Positions 36,380 to 45,779 of a stretch of DNA of 64,000 nt are shown here, one piece after another; position 1 is the stretch's first letter; each line of letters opens with the position of its first letter. The notes under the pieces were generated by a model. It was not told the origin of the DNA and did not search any database. It saw only the letters and a list, made by a program, of their open reading frames with translations. A program made the translations under genes and the position numbers. The DNA is from Roseateles amylovorans. GTDB lineage: Bacteria; Pseudomonadota; Gammaproteobacteria; Burkholderiales; Burkholderiaceae_C. The DNA lies in assembly GCF_025398155.2 (NCBI RefSeq), contig NZ_CP104562.2, forward strand, positions 6,014,001-6,078,000, given 5' to 3'.

Positions 36380-36413
36380 GAAACGCCCGTCCCGCTAGGA
36401 CGGGACGGGCCGC
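36380..36413 (-). terminator. hairpin downstream of the TonB receptor gene
   Basis: GCCCGTCCCG (36385-36394) pairs perfectly with CGGGACGGGC (36401-36410). It is 25 nt past the receptor stop. Read leftwards there is no long T run, so it may attenuate rather than stop readthrough into piuC. Confidence 0.6.
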
Positions 36414-36434
36414 GCGTACGCTAACTCAAGTCGG

Positions 36435-38744
36435 TCAGAAACCGATGCTGGCCATCAGCGTCACCGCACGCGGTGCACCCAGGACCAGTCGGCCGCCACC
36501 GTTGTTCAGCGAGGACATGTATTCCTTGTCGAACAGGTTGGTGACGTTGAGCTGCAGGTTGACGTTCTTGTTGACGCGGTAGGCGCCCATCAGATCGACG
36601 ACGGTGTAGGCAGGCAACTGCGGCAGGCCGGTGGACGCCGCCTGCGCGACCGTGATCACCCGCTTCTGTTCCGCCGTGTGGCGCACGCCGCCACCGAAGG
36701 TGAAATCACCCAGTTGGTAGGACGACCAGACGGTGGCGGACCACTTCGGCGACCAGCGCACGCCGTCGGTCACCACCTGGTTGGGGTTGGTGGCGGTGGA
36801 GGCGGAACGCTGGTTGATCTGCTTGGTGTCCATGGTCTGGACGCCGGCCGTGATCTGCCAGAAGTTGGTGATCTGACCGACGGCGGCCAGCTCGATGCCT
36901 TCGACCCGGGTCTTGCCGCCCTGGGTCGCGAGGTTGGTGACCGGGTCCACGCTGACCTGGCCGTCGTTCTCGCTGCGGTAGAGCGCGGCCGTGAGGTTCA
37001 GGCGCTTGTTCAGCAGGTCCCACTTGGTGCCGAGTTCGTAGTTGGTGGTCTCCTGCGCATCTGCCGTGCCTGCCGTCTGGCCGGTGGCGCCCAGGGTGAA
37101 GTTGGCGCTGCCCGGGGGCGTGAGCGAGTTGGCGGCGGCGGCGTAGACCGTGCCGTTGTCGGCCAGCTTGTACACCGCGCCGACGTTCCAGCTGGTGATC
37201 CATTTGCCGGCGCTCAGGCGCGTGGTGGCCGAGGGCAGACCACTGGTGGTCTTGATGGTGTAGTGCTCGGTGCGCAGGCCGCCGTTGAGCTTGAGCGCCT
37301 CAGTGATGCTGAGGGTGTCGAGCAGATAGACGGCCTGGGTGCTGGTGCTGCCGTCGGTGTCGTTGCCGCTGCGGACCGGCGTCGGCAGCACATCGGCGGC
37401 GTTCGGACGGTACAGGTTGGCGTGAGGCGTGACGACGCCGGTGGCCAACGCGAAGCCCAGCGAGTTCTGGGTTTCATACATCAGCTCGATGCCGGTGGAC
37501 AGGTCATGCTTGATGCCGCCGGTGGTGAAGCTGGTGTTCAGGCTGGTCTGGTTGGCCAGGATGTCGTTGGTCTGGTCCACGCGCTGACGCGAGCGCGAGA
37601 TCTTCCAGGTCGAGGGATCGCTGGTGACGATGCCCGCCGTCTGCGCATCGGTGGCGACCGGTGCGGCATAGATGTTGATGATGCCGGTGAGGGTGCGCTC
37701 CATGTGGGTGCGGCCGTAGCGCGACACGTTGCGCACGGTGGTGCCGCTGCCCAGGTCCATCTCCAGCTTGGCGGTGACCATGTCGGCCTTGACCTTCTCG
37801 CGGTCGCTGCTGCTGCCGTAGAAGTTGCTGGTGTTGACCTTCGAGGCGGACAGCAGTGCCGCTGCGGTGGCCGGTGCGACCGTCGGGGCCACGGTGTAGC
37901 CGCCCCAGCCGATGGCGGGGATGCCGCCGTCCGGCACGTTGTCCTGGCGCACATGTTGCGAGTACAGGAAGAACCGGGTGCCGGTGCCCAGGCCGAAAGC
38001 GACCGACGGCGCGACCGCATAGGTCTTCTTGTTGACCGTGTCACGACCGGGGACGCCGTTGTCCTGCCAGACCGCATTCAGGCGCACGGCGGTGTGGTCC
38101 ATCACCTTCTGGTTGGTGTCCACCGAGACACGCTTGCGGCTGGCGTCGCCGATCACGAAGGTGCCTTCGGTGAAGGCTTCGAGCTGCGGCAGCTTGCTGA
38201 TCAGGTTGATGTAGCCGGCGGACGCGCCGCGGCCGGTGTCCGCGCCGGCGGGACCCTTCACCACTTCGATCTGCTCGAGGTTGAAGACGTCACGGGTCAC
38301 GGCGCCGAGATCACGGATGCCGTCGACGAAGGTGGAGCTGCTGGCGGAGAAGCCGCGCATCTGGAAGGCGTCGCCGGCGGAGGTGTTGCCGTTCTCGCCC
38401 AGCTGCATCGTGATGCCCGGGGTGTTTTGCAGCGCGTCCATCAGCGAGACCGCGCCCTGCTCGCGCAGCACTTCCTTCTTGATGATGGAGATGGTCTTGG
38501 GCGTTTCCAGCAGCGGCTGGGTCAGCTTGGACGAGGCGCTCTTGTCGGCCTTGTAGTCCGAGGTGGCGGCGCCGTCGACCTTGACGGTCGGCAGGAAGGT
38601 GCTGGCGGCTGCGCCGACGTTGGCTTGCGCGACGGTAGTGTCAGCCGGCGCCTGGGCCTGGGCGGCCATCGGCAGGGTCAGGGTTGCAGCGAGGGCCGCC
38701 AGGGGGGCCACCGCATGCTTGCGGCTCTTGATGTAGGAGGACAT
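36435..38744 (-). CDS. TonB-dependent catecholate siderophore receptor, Fiu-like
   Basis: 769 residues. A signal peptide (VAPLAALAATLTLPMAAQAQA) and N-terminal plug: LLETPKTISIIKKEVLREQG, DALQNTPGITMQLGENGNTS, AFQMRGFSASSSTFVDGIRD, EQIEVVKGPAGADTGRGASA. The 22-strand barrel ends in the aromatic C-terminus TLMASIGF. The plug closely follows E. coli Fiu, which imports monomeric catechol-iron and dihydroxybenzoylserine-iron. ATG 38744 has a proper signal after it; upstream in-frame codons lack one. A Fur box lies about 220 nt upstream. No siderophore biosynthesis is seen, so it may take xenosiderophores. Confidence 0.94.
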   Translation of the reverse strand: MSSYIKSRKHAVAPLAALAATLTLPMAAQAQAPADTTVAQANVGAAASTFLPTVKVDGAATSDYKADKSASSKLTQPLLETPKTISIIKKEVLREQGAVSLMDALQNTPGITMQLGENGNTSAGDAFQMRGFSASSSTFVDGIRDLGAVTRDVFNLEQIEVVKGPAGADTGRGASAGYINLISKLPQLEAFTEGTFVIGDASRKRVSVDTNQKVMDHTAVRLNAVWQDNGVPGRDTVNKKTYAVAPSVAFGLGTGTRFFLYSQHVRQDNVPDGGIPAIGWGGYTVAPTVAPATAAALLSASKVNTSNFYGSSSDREKVKADMVTAKLEMDLGSGTTVRNVSRYGRTHMERTLTGIINIYAAPVATDAQTAGIVTSDPSTWKISRSRQRVDQTNDILANQTSLNTSFTTGGIKHDLSTGIELMYETQNSLGFALATGVVTPHANLYRPNAADVLPTPVRSGNDTDGSTSTQAVYLLDTLSITEALKLNGGLRTEHYTIKTTSGLPSATTRLSAGKWITSWNVGAVYKLADNGTVYAAAANSLTPPGSANFTLGATGQTAGTADAQETTNYELGTKWDLLNKRLNLTAALYRSENDGQVSVDPVTNLATQGGKTRVEGIELAAVGQITNFWQITAGVQTMDTKQINQRSASTATNPNQVVTDGVRWSPKWSATVWSSYQLGDFTFGGGVRHTAEQKRVITVAQAASTGLPQLPAYTVVDLMGAYRVNKNVNLQLNVTNLFDKEYMSSLNNGGGRLVLGAPRAVTLMASIGF

Positions 38745-38962
38745 GGAAGCTCCGAGGGTCTCTTGTGGTTGTCCGGTGCGCCTCCGATCGGGAGGCACAT
38801 CTGGCAATGGGCTCGGCTGGCTGCGTGCGTGCGGCATCGACGGCGGCAGCGCTGGGCGCTGCGTGGCGATGCTCCCCCCTGTTCACGTCTGGCTGGCGGT
38901 GGCAATCCGGGATTGGCGGGTTCGACGCGGTGTGGGCCGTGCAGCGAATCCGCCAAAGCACC

Positions 38963-38984
38963 AAATGCTAATCATTCTCATTTG
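38963..38984 (-). promoter_or_regulatory. Fur box upstream of the TonB receptor
   Basis: The core TGCTAATCATTCTCA (38966-38980) matches the TGATAATnATTATCA Fur consensus at 13 of 15 positions (two mismatches). This predicts iron repression by Fur of the receptor and probably the downstream iron genes. Confidence 0.85.
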
Positions 38985-39084
38985 TTCATGTCAAAGTTTT
39001 GCGCAGGGCCCTTGGCGCGGCGTGGTGTACGCGCTACGAATCCGACTCGGGTGTCGTGGTCATCGCGCCCGTCCGAAGCCCATG

Positions 39085-39120
39085 AAAAAACCCGCGAGGA
39101 CTGGTGTCCACGCGGGTTTC
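39085..39120 (-). terminator. terminator of the alx-like gene
   Basis: AACCCGCG (39089-39096) pairs with CGCGGGTT (39111-39118). Read leftwards the stem is followed by TTTTTTC. It is 32 nt past the stop. Confidence 0.85.
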
Positions 39121-39151
39121 GAAAGGAATGACCGCTTGTGCGGTCAGCGGC

Positions 39152-40135
39152 TCATCGCAGGGCGGGCGGCTCCTGGGCACTTTCCGACAGGCGCGGTGCG
39201 GTGCGCACGCTCAGCCACATCGTCAGCGCCAGGATGCCGATCACCACACCCAGTGAGAGCAGCACCGGGATCTTGATGACGTCGATCAGCATCATCTTGC
39301 CGCCGATGAACACCAGCACCACGGCCAGGCCATAGCTGAGCAGGTGGAACTTCGACGCCATGGCCGCGAGCAGGAAGTACATCGCACGCAGGCCCAGGAT
39401 CGCGAAGATGTTGGAGCTCAGCACGATGAACGGGTCGGAGGTGATGGCGAAGATCGCCGGGATCGAGTCGACCGCGAAGATCACATCAGTCATGCCCACC
39501 AGCGCAATCACCAGCAACATCGGCGTGGCGACGCGCTTGCCGTTCTCGATGGTGAAGAAGCGCTCACCGTGGAAGTCCTTGCTGACCGGCAGCACCTTGC
39601 GCAGCAGCTTCAGCGCGGGATTGCTTTCCAGATCCGGCTCCTGGCCGGCGGCCCACCACATCTTCACACCGGTGATCAGCAAGAAGGCGCCGAACAGGTA
39701 GAGCACCCAGTGGAACTGCGCAATCAGCCAGCCGCCCACCAGGATCATCACCGTGCGCAGCACGATGGCGCCGATGATGCCCAGCATCAACACCCGCTTC
39801 TGGTAGGCCGACGGCACCGCGAAGTAGGTGAAGATCATCAGGAAGACAAAGATGTTGTCGACCGCCAGGGACTTCTCGATGAGATAGCCGGTGATGAACT
39901 CCAACGCCTTGGTGTTGGCGAGTTCGGTGCTTCCGGTGCCATCGCGCACCGCCCACCACAGCAGGCCCATGAAGCCCACACTCAAGGCCACCCACACCAG
40001 CGACCAGTTGATCGCCTCCTTGACCGAAACATCATGGTCGCCCTGCTTGCGCAGCACGACGAAGTCCAGGATCAAGGCGATGATCACCACGCCAACGAAG
40101 ACTGCCCACAACCAACTCGGCACCACGGTGCTCAT
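39152..40135 (-). CDS. alx: Alx/TerC-family membrane protein (probable manganese exporter)
   Basis: 327 residues with about nine TM segments. TerC signature residues are present: TGYLIEKSLAVDNIFVFLMI and VGMTDVIFAVDSIPAIFAIT, each with a conserved Asp in the membrane that is thought to bind cation. E. coli Alx exports Mn and is controlled by a manganese riboswitch; the same element lies in this leader. ATG 40135 has AAGGAG 7 nt upstream. Mn export is inferred from the riboswitch and family. Confidence 0.9.
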   Translation of the reverse strand: MSTVVPSWLWAVFVGVVIIALILDFVVLRKQGDHDVSVKEAINWSLVWVALSVGFMGLLWWAVRDGTGSTELANTKALEFITGYLIEKSLAVDNIFVFLMIFTYFAVPSAYQKRVLMLGIIGAIVLRTVMILVGGWLIAQFHWVLYLFGAFLLITGVKMWWAAGQEPDLESNPALKLLRKVLPVSKDFHGERFFTIENGKRVATPMLLVIALVGMTDVIFAVDSIPAIFAITSDPFIVLSSNIFAILGLRAMYFLLAAMASKFHLLSYGLAVVLVFIGGKMMLIDVIKIPVLLSLGVVIGILALTMWLSVRTAPRLSESAQEPPALR

Positions 40136-40232
40136 ATGCGCTCCTTGCAAGGGCAGGCGCGAACCACGCGCCTGTGTTGAACGACGCCATCACGAAGACG
40201 ATCCAGTATGGAGTCGTCCCGCACGGCGGTCA

Positions 40233-40380
40233 CGCTCGAAAGGTCTTGCAAGGCTGGGACACCGCCGCGAGACGCGTGGCACCCAGGTGCAGGGCCCGGC
40301 CGCCTTTCGGCGACGTACTGACGGACCGCTGCCGCGGCCATCGCCGCGCGGCTACTCCCCTTCCGGAAGTTTCGGATTAT
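40233..40380 (-). promoter_or_regulatory. yybP-ykoY manganese riboswitch in the alx leader
   Basis: Read leftwards, GGGGAGTAGC (40360-40351) is the conserved L1 motif, followed by CCGTCAGTACGTCG, and the aptamer closes with GCCTTGCAAGACCTTT (40254-40239). These are the hallmark elements of the yybP-ykoY Mn(II)-sensing riboswitch, upstream of a gene family it is known to control. Exact ends are approximate. Confidence 0.85.
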
Positions 40381-40443
40381 CCTGATTGATCGATCTCACT
40401 AACTTCGGTTTTATCTGTTTCCCACTCCCGCTATGCTGCGGGC

Positions 40444-40800
40444 ATGAAGACGCTGATCCGATGGTTACTGCTGGCCGCCGCGTTGTTGCTCGTGGCGCAC
40501 CTCTATCCCGGCGTGCAGGTGACGAGCTTCACCACCGCGCTGCTGGCGGCGCTGGTGCTGGGCCTGTTCAACACGCTGCTGCGTCCGATCCTGGTGCTGC
40601 TGACGCTGCCGGTGACCTTGCTGACGCTGGGCCTGTTCCTGTTCGTCATCAACGCCTTGCTGTTCTGGGCCACGGCTTCGCTGCTCACCGGGCTGACGGT
40701 CACCGGCTTCGGTGCCGCGCTGATCGGCTCGCTGATCTACAGCCTGTGCGGCATGGCGATCGACGTGGTCATCGAGCGGCTGTTCCCGGAAACGGAATGA
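40444..40800 (+). CDS. small phage-holin-like membrane protein
   Basis: 118 residues with four TM segments, matching the widespread 'phage holin family' (four-TMS, superfamily IV) proteins found in bacterial chromosomes. Segments: WLLLAAALLLVAHLYPGV, TALLAALVLGLFNTLLRPIL, VTLLTLGLFLFVINALLFWA, GFGAALIGSLIYSLCGMAI. The signature is TLLRPILVLLTLPVTLLTLG. It is not part of a prophage here, and a lytic role is unlikely. Divergent from alx. Confidence 0.88.
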   Translation: MKTLIRWLLLAAALLLVAHLYPGVQVTSFTTALLAALVLGLFNTLLRPILVLLTLPVTLLTLGLFLFVINALLFWATASLLTGLTVTGFGAALIGSLIYSLCGMAIDVVIERLFPETE

Positions 40801-40855
40801 ACTTCCGCGCGGGCGCGACGAGGCGTTCAGTGCGTCGTCGACCCGTGCAGGCCAC

Positions 40856-42451
40856 TCAAGGCTCCGCCCCGGGCGGCACCCCGCGCGGGTACATCTCCGC
40901 CAGCATCTGCCGCTGTTCATAGAGCAGGCTGCGCAGGCGTGCATCGATGACGGACGCCTCGATCTGATCGGTATCGCGTCCGCGTGCCTGGCGCATCGCT
41001 GAACGAAGCCGGTCGATCGCTCCGTTGATGTCGCCCAGCGCGGCACGGGCCTCGCCTTGAGCACGCACCGAGCGCAGCGGCTGGTTGAGCTGCTGCCACA
41101 ACGTCGAAATCTCTTGCCAGGCCAGGGCGTCATGCCCGTTGAGGCTGAGGTGCGTCTGCAGCGCATCGGCGGCGTCGCGCTTGATCTCGGGCCGACCGTC
41201 CGCCTGCGCCAGATCGGACTTGATCATCAGCAGCGGCCGTGAGCGCTCATTGCCCAGCGCTTCCAAGGCTGCAAAACCTGCGGCGGGCTGGCCGCGTGCG
41301 AGGTTCAGTTCCGCATGCAGGTAAGTCAGCAGTCGCCGCGCGCCCGGATCCGCACCGAGCATGCCGGCGAGTGCATCGGCCGTCTTGAGCGTGGCCTCCG
41401 CCCGGCTGAAGTCGCGCAGCTTGATCGACGCCAACGCGCTGGTGTAGCGCGCGGCCAGTTGATCGACGCCCTGCCCTTGTCGCGATCCGGCATCCAGGCC
41501 CTGCAACTGGCGCCAAGCCTCAGCACGCTGGTCCATCAGCACGCGTGCGCGGGCGGCCATGAGCACATGTTCGGAGGTTCCGATCAGTTTGGTCTCGCCC
41601 TGCGTGCCCAGCCGGGCGCGGGCCTCGCCAATGCGTTCGCTGGTCAGCGGGTGGCTGCGCAGGTACGGATAGGCGCCGGAGTCCATCAGGTGATAGGCCT
41701 GCTCCATGCGCTCGAACATGCTGGCCATGCCGGCGCCGGCAAAACCGGCCTGGGTCATCACCTGGAAACCGACACGGTCGGCCTCGCGTTCCATGTCGCG
41801 AGAGAAGTTCAGCGACGCCTGCGCCGCGGCGGCCTGACTGCCGACGACCGCCGCCTGGGCGACATCAACGCTGCGGCTGCGCGCGGCTGCCAGGATGCCC
41901 AGCAGCAGGCCGGCGGTGGCCAACAGGCTGTTGCGGGAATCGCCGACGATGCTGCGTGCAATGTGGCGCTGGGTGACGTGCGAGAGCTCGTGGCCCAGCA
42001 CCGAGGCGAGTTCGTCCCGGGCGCCGGTCATCGCGATCAGGCCCAGATGCACGCCGATATAGCCGCCCGGCAAGGCGAAGGCGTTCACCGACTTGTCGCG
42101 CACCAGGAAGGGCTCCCAGGCGAAGCGATCGGAGGTGTCGTCGCTGATGTTGCCGAGCTTGCGGGCGGCAGTGACCAAGGGCTGGAAGGTGTTCTGCAGG
42201 TACTCCAGCAGCAGCGGGTCGTCGATGTAATCCGGATCGATGCGGATCTGCCGCATCACCGAATCGCCCAGCTTCTTCTCAGCGCCAATGCTCACATCGG
42301 CCGAGACCGAGTCGCCCAGGGCGGGCAGATTGACCTGGGCCAGGGCGCTCTGGCCGAGCAGCGCGGCACTCAACAGCAGCGCAAGCGCGCGTTTGGTGGG
42401 AGAGGTGGAATTCAGTCGATTCAAGGGATCTCCAAGACCACGAACTATCAT
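40856..42451 (-). CDS. M48 metalloprotease with TPR-like tail, BepA/YfgC family
   Basis: 531 residues. Signal peptide (ALALLLSAALLGQSALAQ), peptidase M48 domain with zinc motif LGHELSHVTQRHIA and the third ligand in SRDMEREADRVGF. The C-terminal half is alpha-helical and TPR-like (ALGDINGAIDRLRSAMRQAR). BepA-like proteins act in the periplasm as chaperone-proteases for outer-membrane LptD and BAM assembly. ATG 42451 gives the signal peptide about 25 residues in; an earlier in-frame start is less likely. It is divergent from moaC, with 35 nt between starts. Confidence 0.92.
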   Translation of the reverse strand: MIVRGLGDPLNRLNSTSPTKRALALLLSAALLGQSALAQVNLPALGDSVSADVSIGAEKKLGDSVMRQIRIDPDYIDDPLLLEYLQNTFQPLVTAARKLGNISDDTSDRFAWEPFLVRDKSVNAFALPGGYIGVHLGLIAMTGARDELASVLGHELSHVTQRHIARSIVGDSRNSLLATAGLLLGILAAARSRSVDVAQAAVVGSQAAAAQASLNFSRDMEREADRVGFQVMTQAGFAGAGMASMFERMEQAYHLMDSGAYPYLRSHPLTSERIGEARARLGTQGETKLIGTSEHVLMAARARVLMDQRAEAWRQLQGLDAGSRQGQGVDQLAARYTSALASIKLRDFSRAEATLKTADALAGMLGADPGARRLLTYLHAELNLARGQPAAGFAALEALGNERSRPLLMIKSDLAQADGRPEIKRDAADALQTHLSLNGHDALAWQEISTLWQQLNQPLRSVRAQGEARAALGDINGAIDRLRSAMRQARGRDTDQIEASVIDARLRSLLYEQRQMLAEMYPRGVPPGAEP

Positions 42452-42486
42452 GGCGCCATTCCGGTTTCGCGATTGTTGCCGCTTCA

Positions 42487-42969
42487 ATGAGCTCGCCACT
42501 GACCCATTTTGACGCCGAGGGCCAAGCCCACATGGTGGACGTTGCCGGCAAGGATGTCACGCACCGTGTCGCCCGAGCCGCTGGCCGCATCCGCATGCGC
42601 CCTGAAACCTTCGAACTCATCCGCAGCGGATCCGCCAAGAAGGGCGATGTGCTCGGGGTGGCCCGCATCGCGGCCATCCAGGGCGCCAAGCGAACCGCCG
42701 ACCTCATCCCCCTGTGCCATCCCCTGCCGATCACCCGGGTGGCCGTCGATTTCGAACTCGACGAAACCGCCCATGCGGTCATCTGCACCGCGCAGGTCGA
42801 GACGCTGGGCCGCACCGGTGTGGAAATGGAAGCGCTGACTGCCGTCCAGATCGGTCTGCTGACCATCTACGACATGTGCAAGGCGGCCGATCGCGGCATG
42901 GTCATGGAGCAGATTCGCGTGCTCGAGAAGCAGGGCGGCAAATCCGGGGCCTGGGTCGCGGAGATCTGA
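42487..42969 (+). CDS. moaC: cyclic pyranopterin monophosphate synthase
   Basis: 160 residues, the normal length. Signature sequences are present: LTHFDAEGQAHMVDVAGK, KGDVLGVARIAAIQGAKRTA, DLIPLCHPLPIT, TGVEMEALTAVQIGLLTIYD with conserved His, Glu and Asp of the active site, and the C-terminal GGKSG. It converts 3',8-cyclo-GTP to cPMP in molybdenum cofactor synthesis. No other moa genes are nearby. Confidence 0.98.
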   Translation: MSSPLTHFDAEGQAHMVDVAGKDVTHRVARAAGRIRMRPETFELIRSGSAKKGDVLGVARIAAIQGAKRTADLIPLCHPLPITRVAVDFELDETAHAVICTAQVETLGRTGVEMEALTAVQIGLLTIYDMCKAADRGMVMEQIRVLEKQGGKSGAWVAEI

Positions 42970-43075
42970 CGGACGTCGGCCGCCGTGACGGTTGCCATCG
43001 CCGGTGCGTGCAGCCAGGCAGGGTGAAAAAAACGACGCGCTCGCCGTCAACACCTCCCGGGCTCAGCCTCGGGGC

Positions 43076-44911
43076 TCAGGGTTTCGGTCCGGCGTCGCGC
43101 ATCTCACGGAAGTCGTACTCGCGCGTGGGCGCATCGCACTGGAATGGGCGCAGCTTGTCGCCCACGTCCGACAGCGCCGCGCATTCGCCCAGCCAGTCCT
43201 CGGCGGCGGCGTTGCGGAACTCCTTGAGCCGCTGGACCAGATAGCGTGCTTTGTCGGTCTCGCCGACGGCATTCAGTGATTTGGCCCACGCCATCATCAG
43301 CCGGACATCGATCAGGTGATGACCGGTGCGCTGCGCGGCGCCCAAGGCATCCGCCCCCGGTGGCAGCACCGTGGCGGCGGCGTAATCGGCCTGCAGGTCG
43401 AACAGCGGCGAGCCCTGGCCCACCACGATCCGCTCATCCAGCGACGCTGCATCCGCAGGCGGGGCGTAGATGTGGACGATGCGGAGATAGTCCAGCACGG
43501 TCAGCGGCACCAGCGCAGTCATAACCGCGCCCAGCACCAGCGGGACCCATCGCCGGATGGGCGTGATGCTCGGTGCGGGATCGTCCTCAGACGTTGAGCG
43601 GGGCAGGCACAAACCCAGCGCGAAGGCCGCGGGCAGCAGGAAATAGGCGTACCACAGCGGGTACTCGAACATGCTGTGCAGGCCGATCATGGCCACGACC
43701 ATGAAGGCGCAATGGCCCGCCGCACCGGGCGCTCGCCAGGCACGGATCGCCGCGGTCGCCACGCCGATCAGCAAGGCGAGCAGCACCACCCCGCCCACCA
43801 CGAAGCCCAGTTCCACCAACACCTGCATGAGCAGGTTGTGGGTGTGGTCGAAGAAGGCCACCGGGCGCTCCGGGAAGGGCGTCATCGTCCAGGCGAGGTT
43901 GAAGTCGCCCCAGCCGCTGCCGGTCCACGGATAGCGCTGGAGCAGCGACCAGGCGTTGCTCAGGATGGCCAAGCGGGTCGGTGAGCCTGCGCCCTCGTTC
44001 AGTCGGGCTTCGGCCCCAAAAGCGTGACCGCTGGCATGAGTCCACCAGGCGACCAGCAACCAGCACAGGCCCCACATGAGCGGCGTCAGCATCAGTGCGA
44101 TGCGCACGCCCAGGCGCAGGCGTCCCAGCGTCGTGTTGACCACACGGCTGGAGGACACGCGCAACGGACCATCCACCACACCCCACACCGCCAGCAAGAT
44201 GACGCCGATGGTGCCGGTGCGGGAGGCGCTGAACAGGACGCACAAGACAAACAGGAAGAGCAGCACGCCCAGCGCGACGCTGCCGCGCAGGGCCGATCCC
44301 AGTTGACGCGTCAGCCAGCCGCCTTGAGCCAGCCACACCGCCGCCACGCAGGCCCACATCAGCAGACTGGCGAGGTGATTGGGCTGGCGCATGTTGCCGA
44401 CGGCACGCCCGGCCAGGCCGGTGCGGGCGATGACGTTGCCGTCGGCCCAGGTCGGAACGAAGAATTGGACGAAGCAGACGATGACGCTCAGCAGGCCAGC
44501 GCCCACGAGTGCGAGGCAGAACAGGGTCAGCACGTCTTCTCGCTGGTCAGCCCGCACCGAGCGGCCGATCTGGATGACGAAGGCCGCACCGAGCAGCATT
44601 GCCGCGCTGGTCAATGCCATCGACCAAGGCAGGCCGTTCAGCGACGGTGCGGTCAGTGCGGCCGCCAACATGATCAGCAGTCCGAGCGTGACGCCATCCA
44701 GGCGCCAGCCACGGCGCAACGAGGCGCCCCAAGCCAGCCCGACGGCGAGCAGCCCGAAACCGGCGAAGGCCAGCAATTGGTTGTAGAGCGTGGCCGAGGG
44801 CGTCTGGTTGAACGCCAGCAGCGGCGCCAGCGTGACGCCGACCAGCAGCCCGATGAGGGTCAGCGGCTGGTGGTGTGGGGCGGGAGAAGGCGTCGTCGCG
44901 GCGAGCGTCAT
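43076..44911 (-). CDS. PglL-type protein O-oligosaccharyltransferase / O-antigen ligase family
   Basis: 611 residues with about a dozen TM segments. It starts with PLTLIGLLVGVTLAPLLAFN. The PglL_A-like motif AVGNMRQPNHLASLLMW is followed by the Wzy_C ligase loop (RYPWTGSGWGDFNLAWTM, FDHTHNLLMQVLVELGFVVG) and a Wzy_C_2-type C-terminal region with helical repeats. PglL ligases transfer lipid-linked glycans to pilins in the periplasm. The gene is adjacent to TfpX/TfpZ and pilin genes, which supports pilin glycosylation. Confidence 0.87.
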   Translation of the reverse strand: MTLAATTPSPAPHHQPLTLIGLLVGVTLAPLLAFNQTPSATLYNQLLAFAGFGLLAVGLAWGASLRRGWRLDGVTLGLLIMLAAALTAPSLNGLPWSMALTSAAMLLGAAFVIQIGRSVRADQREDVLTLFCLALVGAGLLSVIVCFVQFFVPTWADGNVIARTGLAGRAVGNMRQPNHLASLLMWACVAAVWLAQGGWLTRQLGSALRGSVALGVLLFLFVLCVLFSASRTGTIGVILLAVWGVVDGPLRVSSSRVVNTTLGRLRLGVRIALMLTPLMWGLCWLLVAWWTHASGHAFGAEARLNEGAGSPTRLAILSNAWSLLQRYPWTGSGWGDFNLAWTMTPFPERPVAFFDHTHNLLMQVLVELGFVVGGVVLLALLIGVATAAIRAWRAPGAAGHCAFMVVAMIGLHSMFEYPLWYAYFLLPAAFALGLCLPRSTSEDDPAPSITPIRRWVPLVLGAVMTALVPLTVLDYLRIVHIYAPPADAASLDERIVVGQGSPLFDLQADYAAATVLPPGADALGAAQRTGHHLIDVRLMMAWAKSLNAVGETDKARYLVQRLKEFRNAAAEDWLGECAALSDVGDKLRPFQCDAPTREYDFREMRDAGPKP

Positions 44912-45015
44912 GAACGGTCCTGGGAGCCTGGGGGCCGGTCGAGCAGACCGGGCGAACAGGGCGGAACTCTAATCGCTGGCGCGGGGCGGTCCCGCGCACA
45001 GCGAAGTGCGTCGCG

Positions 45016-45771
45016 CTACGGGGCGTCGATCGGCGCGAAGCCGACGGGGTCACCGGTGGTCTTGTCGACGAGGACGGACCAGTCGGTGCGACGGGCCAGC
45101 ATCGGGAGGTAGAGCAACTGGGAAGCCGGGCGGCCGGTGCGCTCGATGGCGGGCTGGAGCTTGTCCAGGTCGCTGGGGTGCTGGGAGAGCCAGTCGGTGA
45201 GGGGTTTGCCGAACTTTAGCGTGCGCTGGCGGGACGATTCGTCCCAGTTTTTCCAGAAGCTCGGTCGAGACCCGAGGTCCACGCCGTTCATACCAAGCAC
45301 GATTGCATTGTATCTCTCCTCGTCTTTCGGCGCACGAGTATCAACCAATCGGGGGCCTGTAATCGATAAGGTCTTGAACTCATCCGGCGCCAGATCCAAT
45401 TCGCTATTCGCGATGTCGATCGCTGTCGATACGCGAAACCGATCGATCTCTAACGCAAGTACGGCTGGGCGAACAGCGTAGACAGTGTGGAGGCCGAAAA
45501 TCAGCGCGGCCAACTGAAGCACGACAATGATTGCCAAATCTCGTCTAAGCTCCGCCTTTGGCTTGTTTATATTGAATATTGCCAACGTGATCAGCGGTCC
45601 CATGATAATGTCGACCGTGACTAGCAAGATGAACAAATCCTGCCCACCCGACACCACCTGATAGGGCCAGGGATACCAAACTAAAAATACGACCGCAGCG
45701 GCAAGGGCCGCCACCGTCAAACATGAAATTAAATGAACTCCAGCTGCGCGAAGTCTAATTTTCCAGTTCAT
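45016..45771 (-). CDS. TfpX/TfpZ family type IV pilin accessory protein
   Basis: 251 residues. Two or three TM segments near the N-terminus (LISCLTVAALAAAVVFLVWYP, LFILLVTVDIIMGPLITLAI, IIVVLQLAALIFGLHTVYA), then a soluble periplasmic domain. WYPWPYQVVSGGQDLFILL and DIIMGPLITL are typical of TfpX/TfpZ proteins, which help assembly or modification of specific pilins. ATG 45771 was chosen because the family start MNWKIRLRAAGVHL follows it. It overlaps no neighbour; the N-terminal coding half has lower G+C. Confidence 0.9.
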   Translation of the reverse strand: MNWKIRLRAAGVHLISCLTVAALAAAVVFLVWYPWPYQVVSGGQDLFILLVTVDIIMGPLITLAIFNINKPKAELRRDLAIIVVLQLAALIFGLHTVYAVRPAVLALEIDRFRVSTAIDIANSELDLAPDEFKTLSITGPRLVDTRAPKDEERYNAIVLGMNGVDLGSRPSFWKNWDESSRQRTLKFGKPLTDWLSQHPSDLDKLQPAIERTGRPASQLLYLPMLARRTDWSVLVDKTTGDPVGFAPIDAP

Positions 45772-45779
45772 GATATGTA

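Larger units (their letters stand above)
38745..39151. other. intergenic region with Fur box and alx terminator
   Basis: 400 bp without a gene. It carries the long leader of the TonB receptor, its Fur box at 38963-38984 and the alx terminator at 39085-39120. Confidence 0.65.

Noticed and set aside
36678..39131. 817-codon plus-strand frame opposite the TonB receptor
   Set aside because: No motif and no start signal; the receptor on the minus strand is well supported.
42421..42486. Shared start region of the M48 protease gene and moaC as a special regulatory site
   Set aside because: Only 35 nt separate the starts, but no palindrome or known operator is visible. A molybdenum riboswitch would need far more room.
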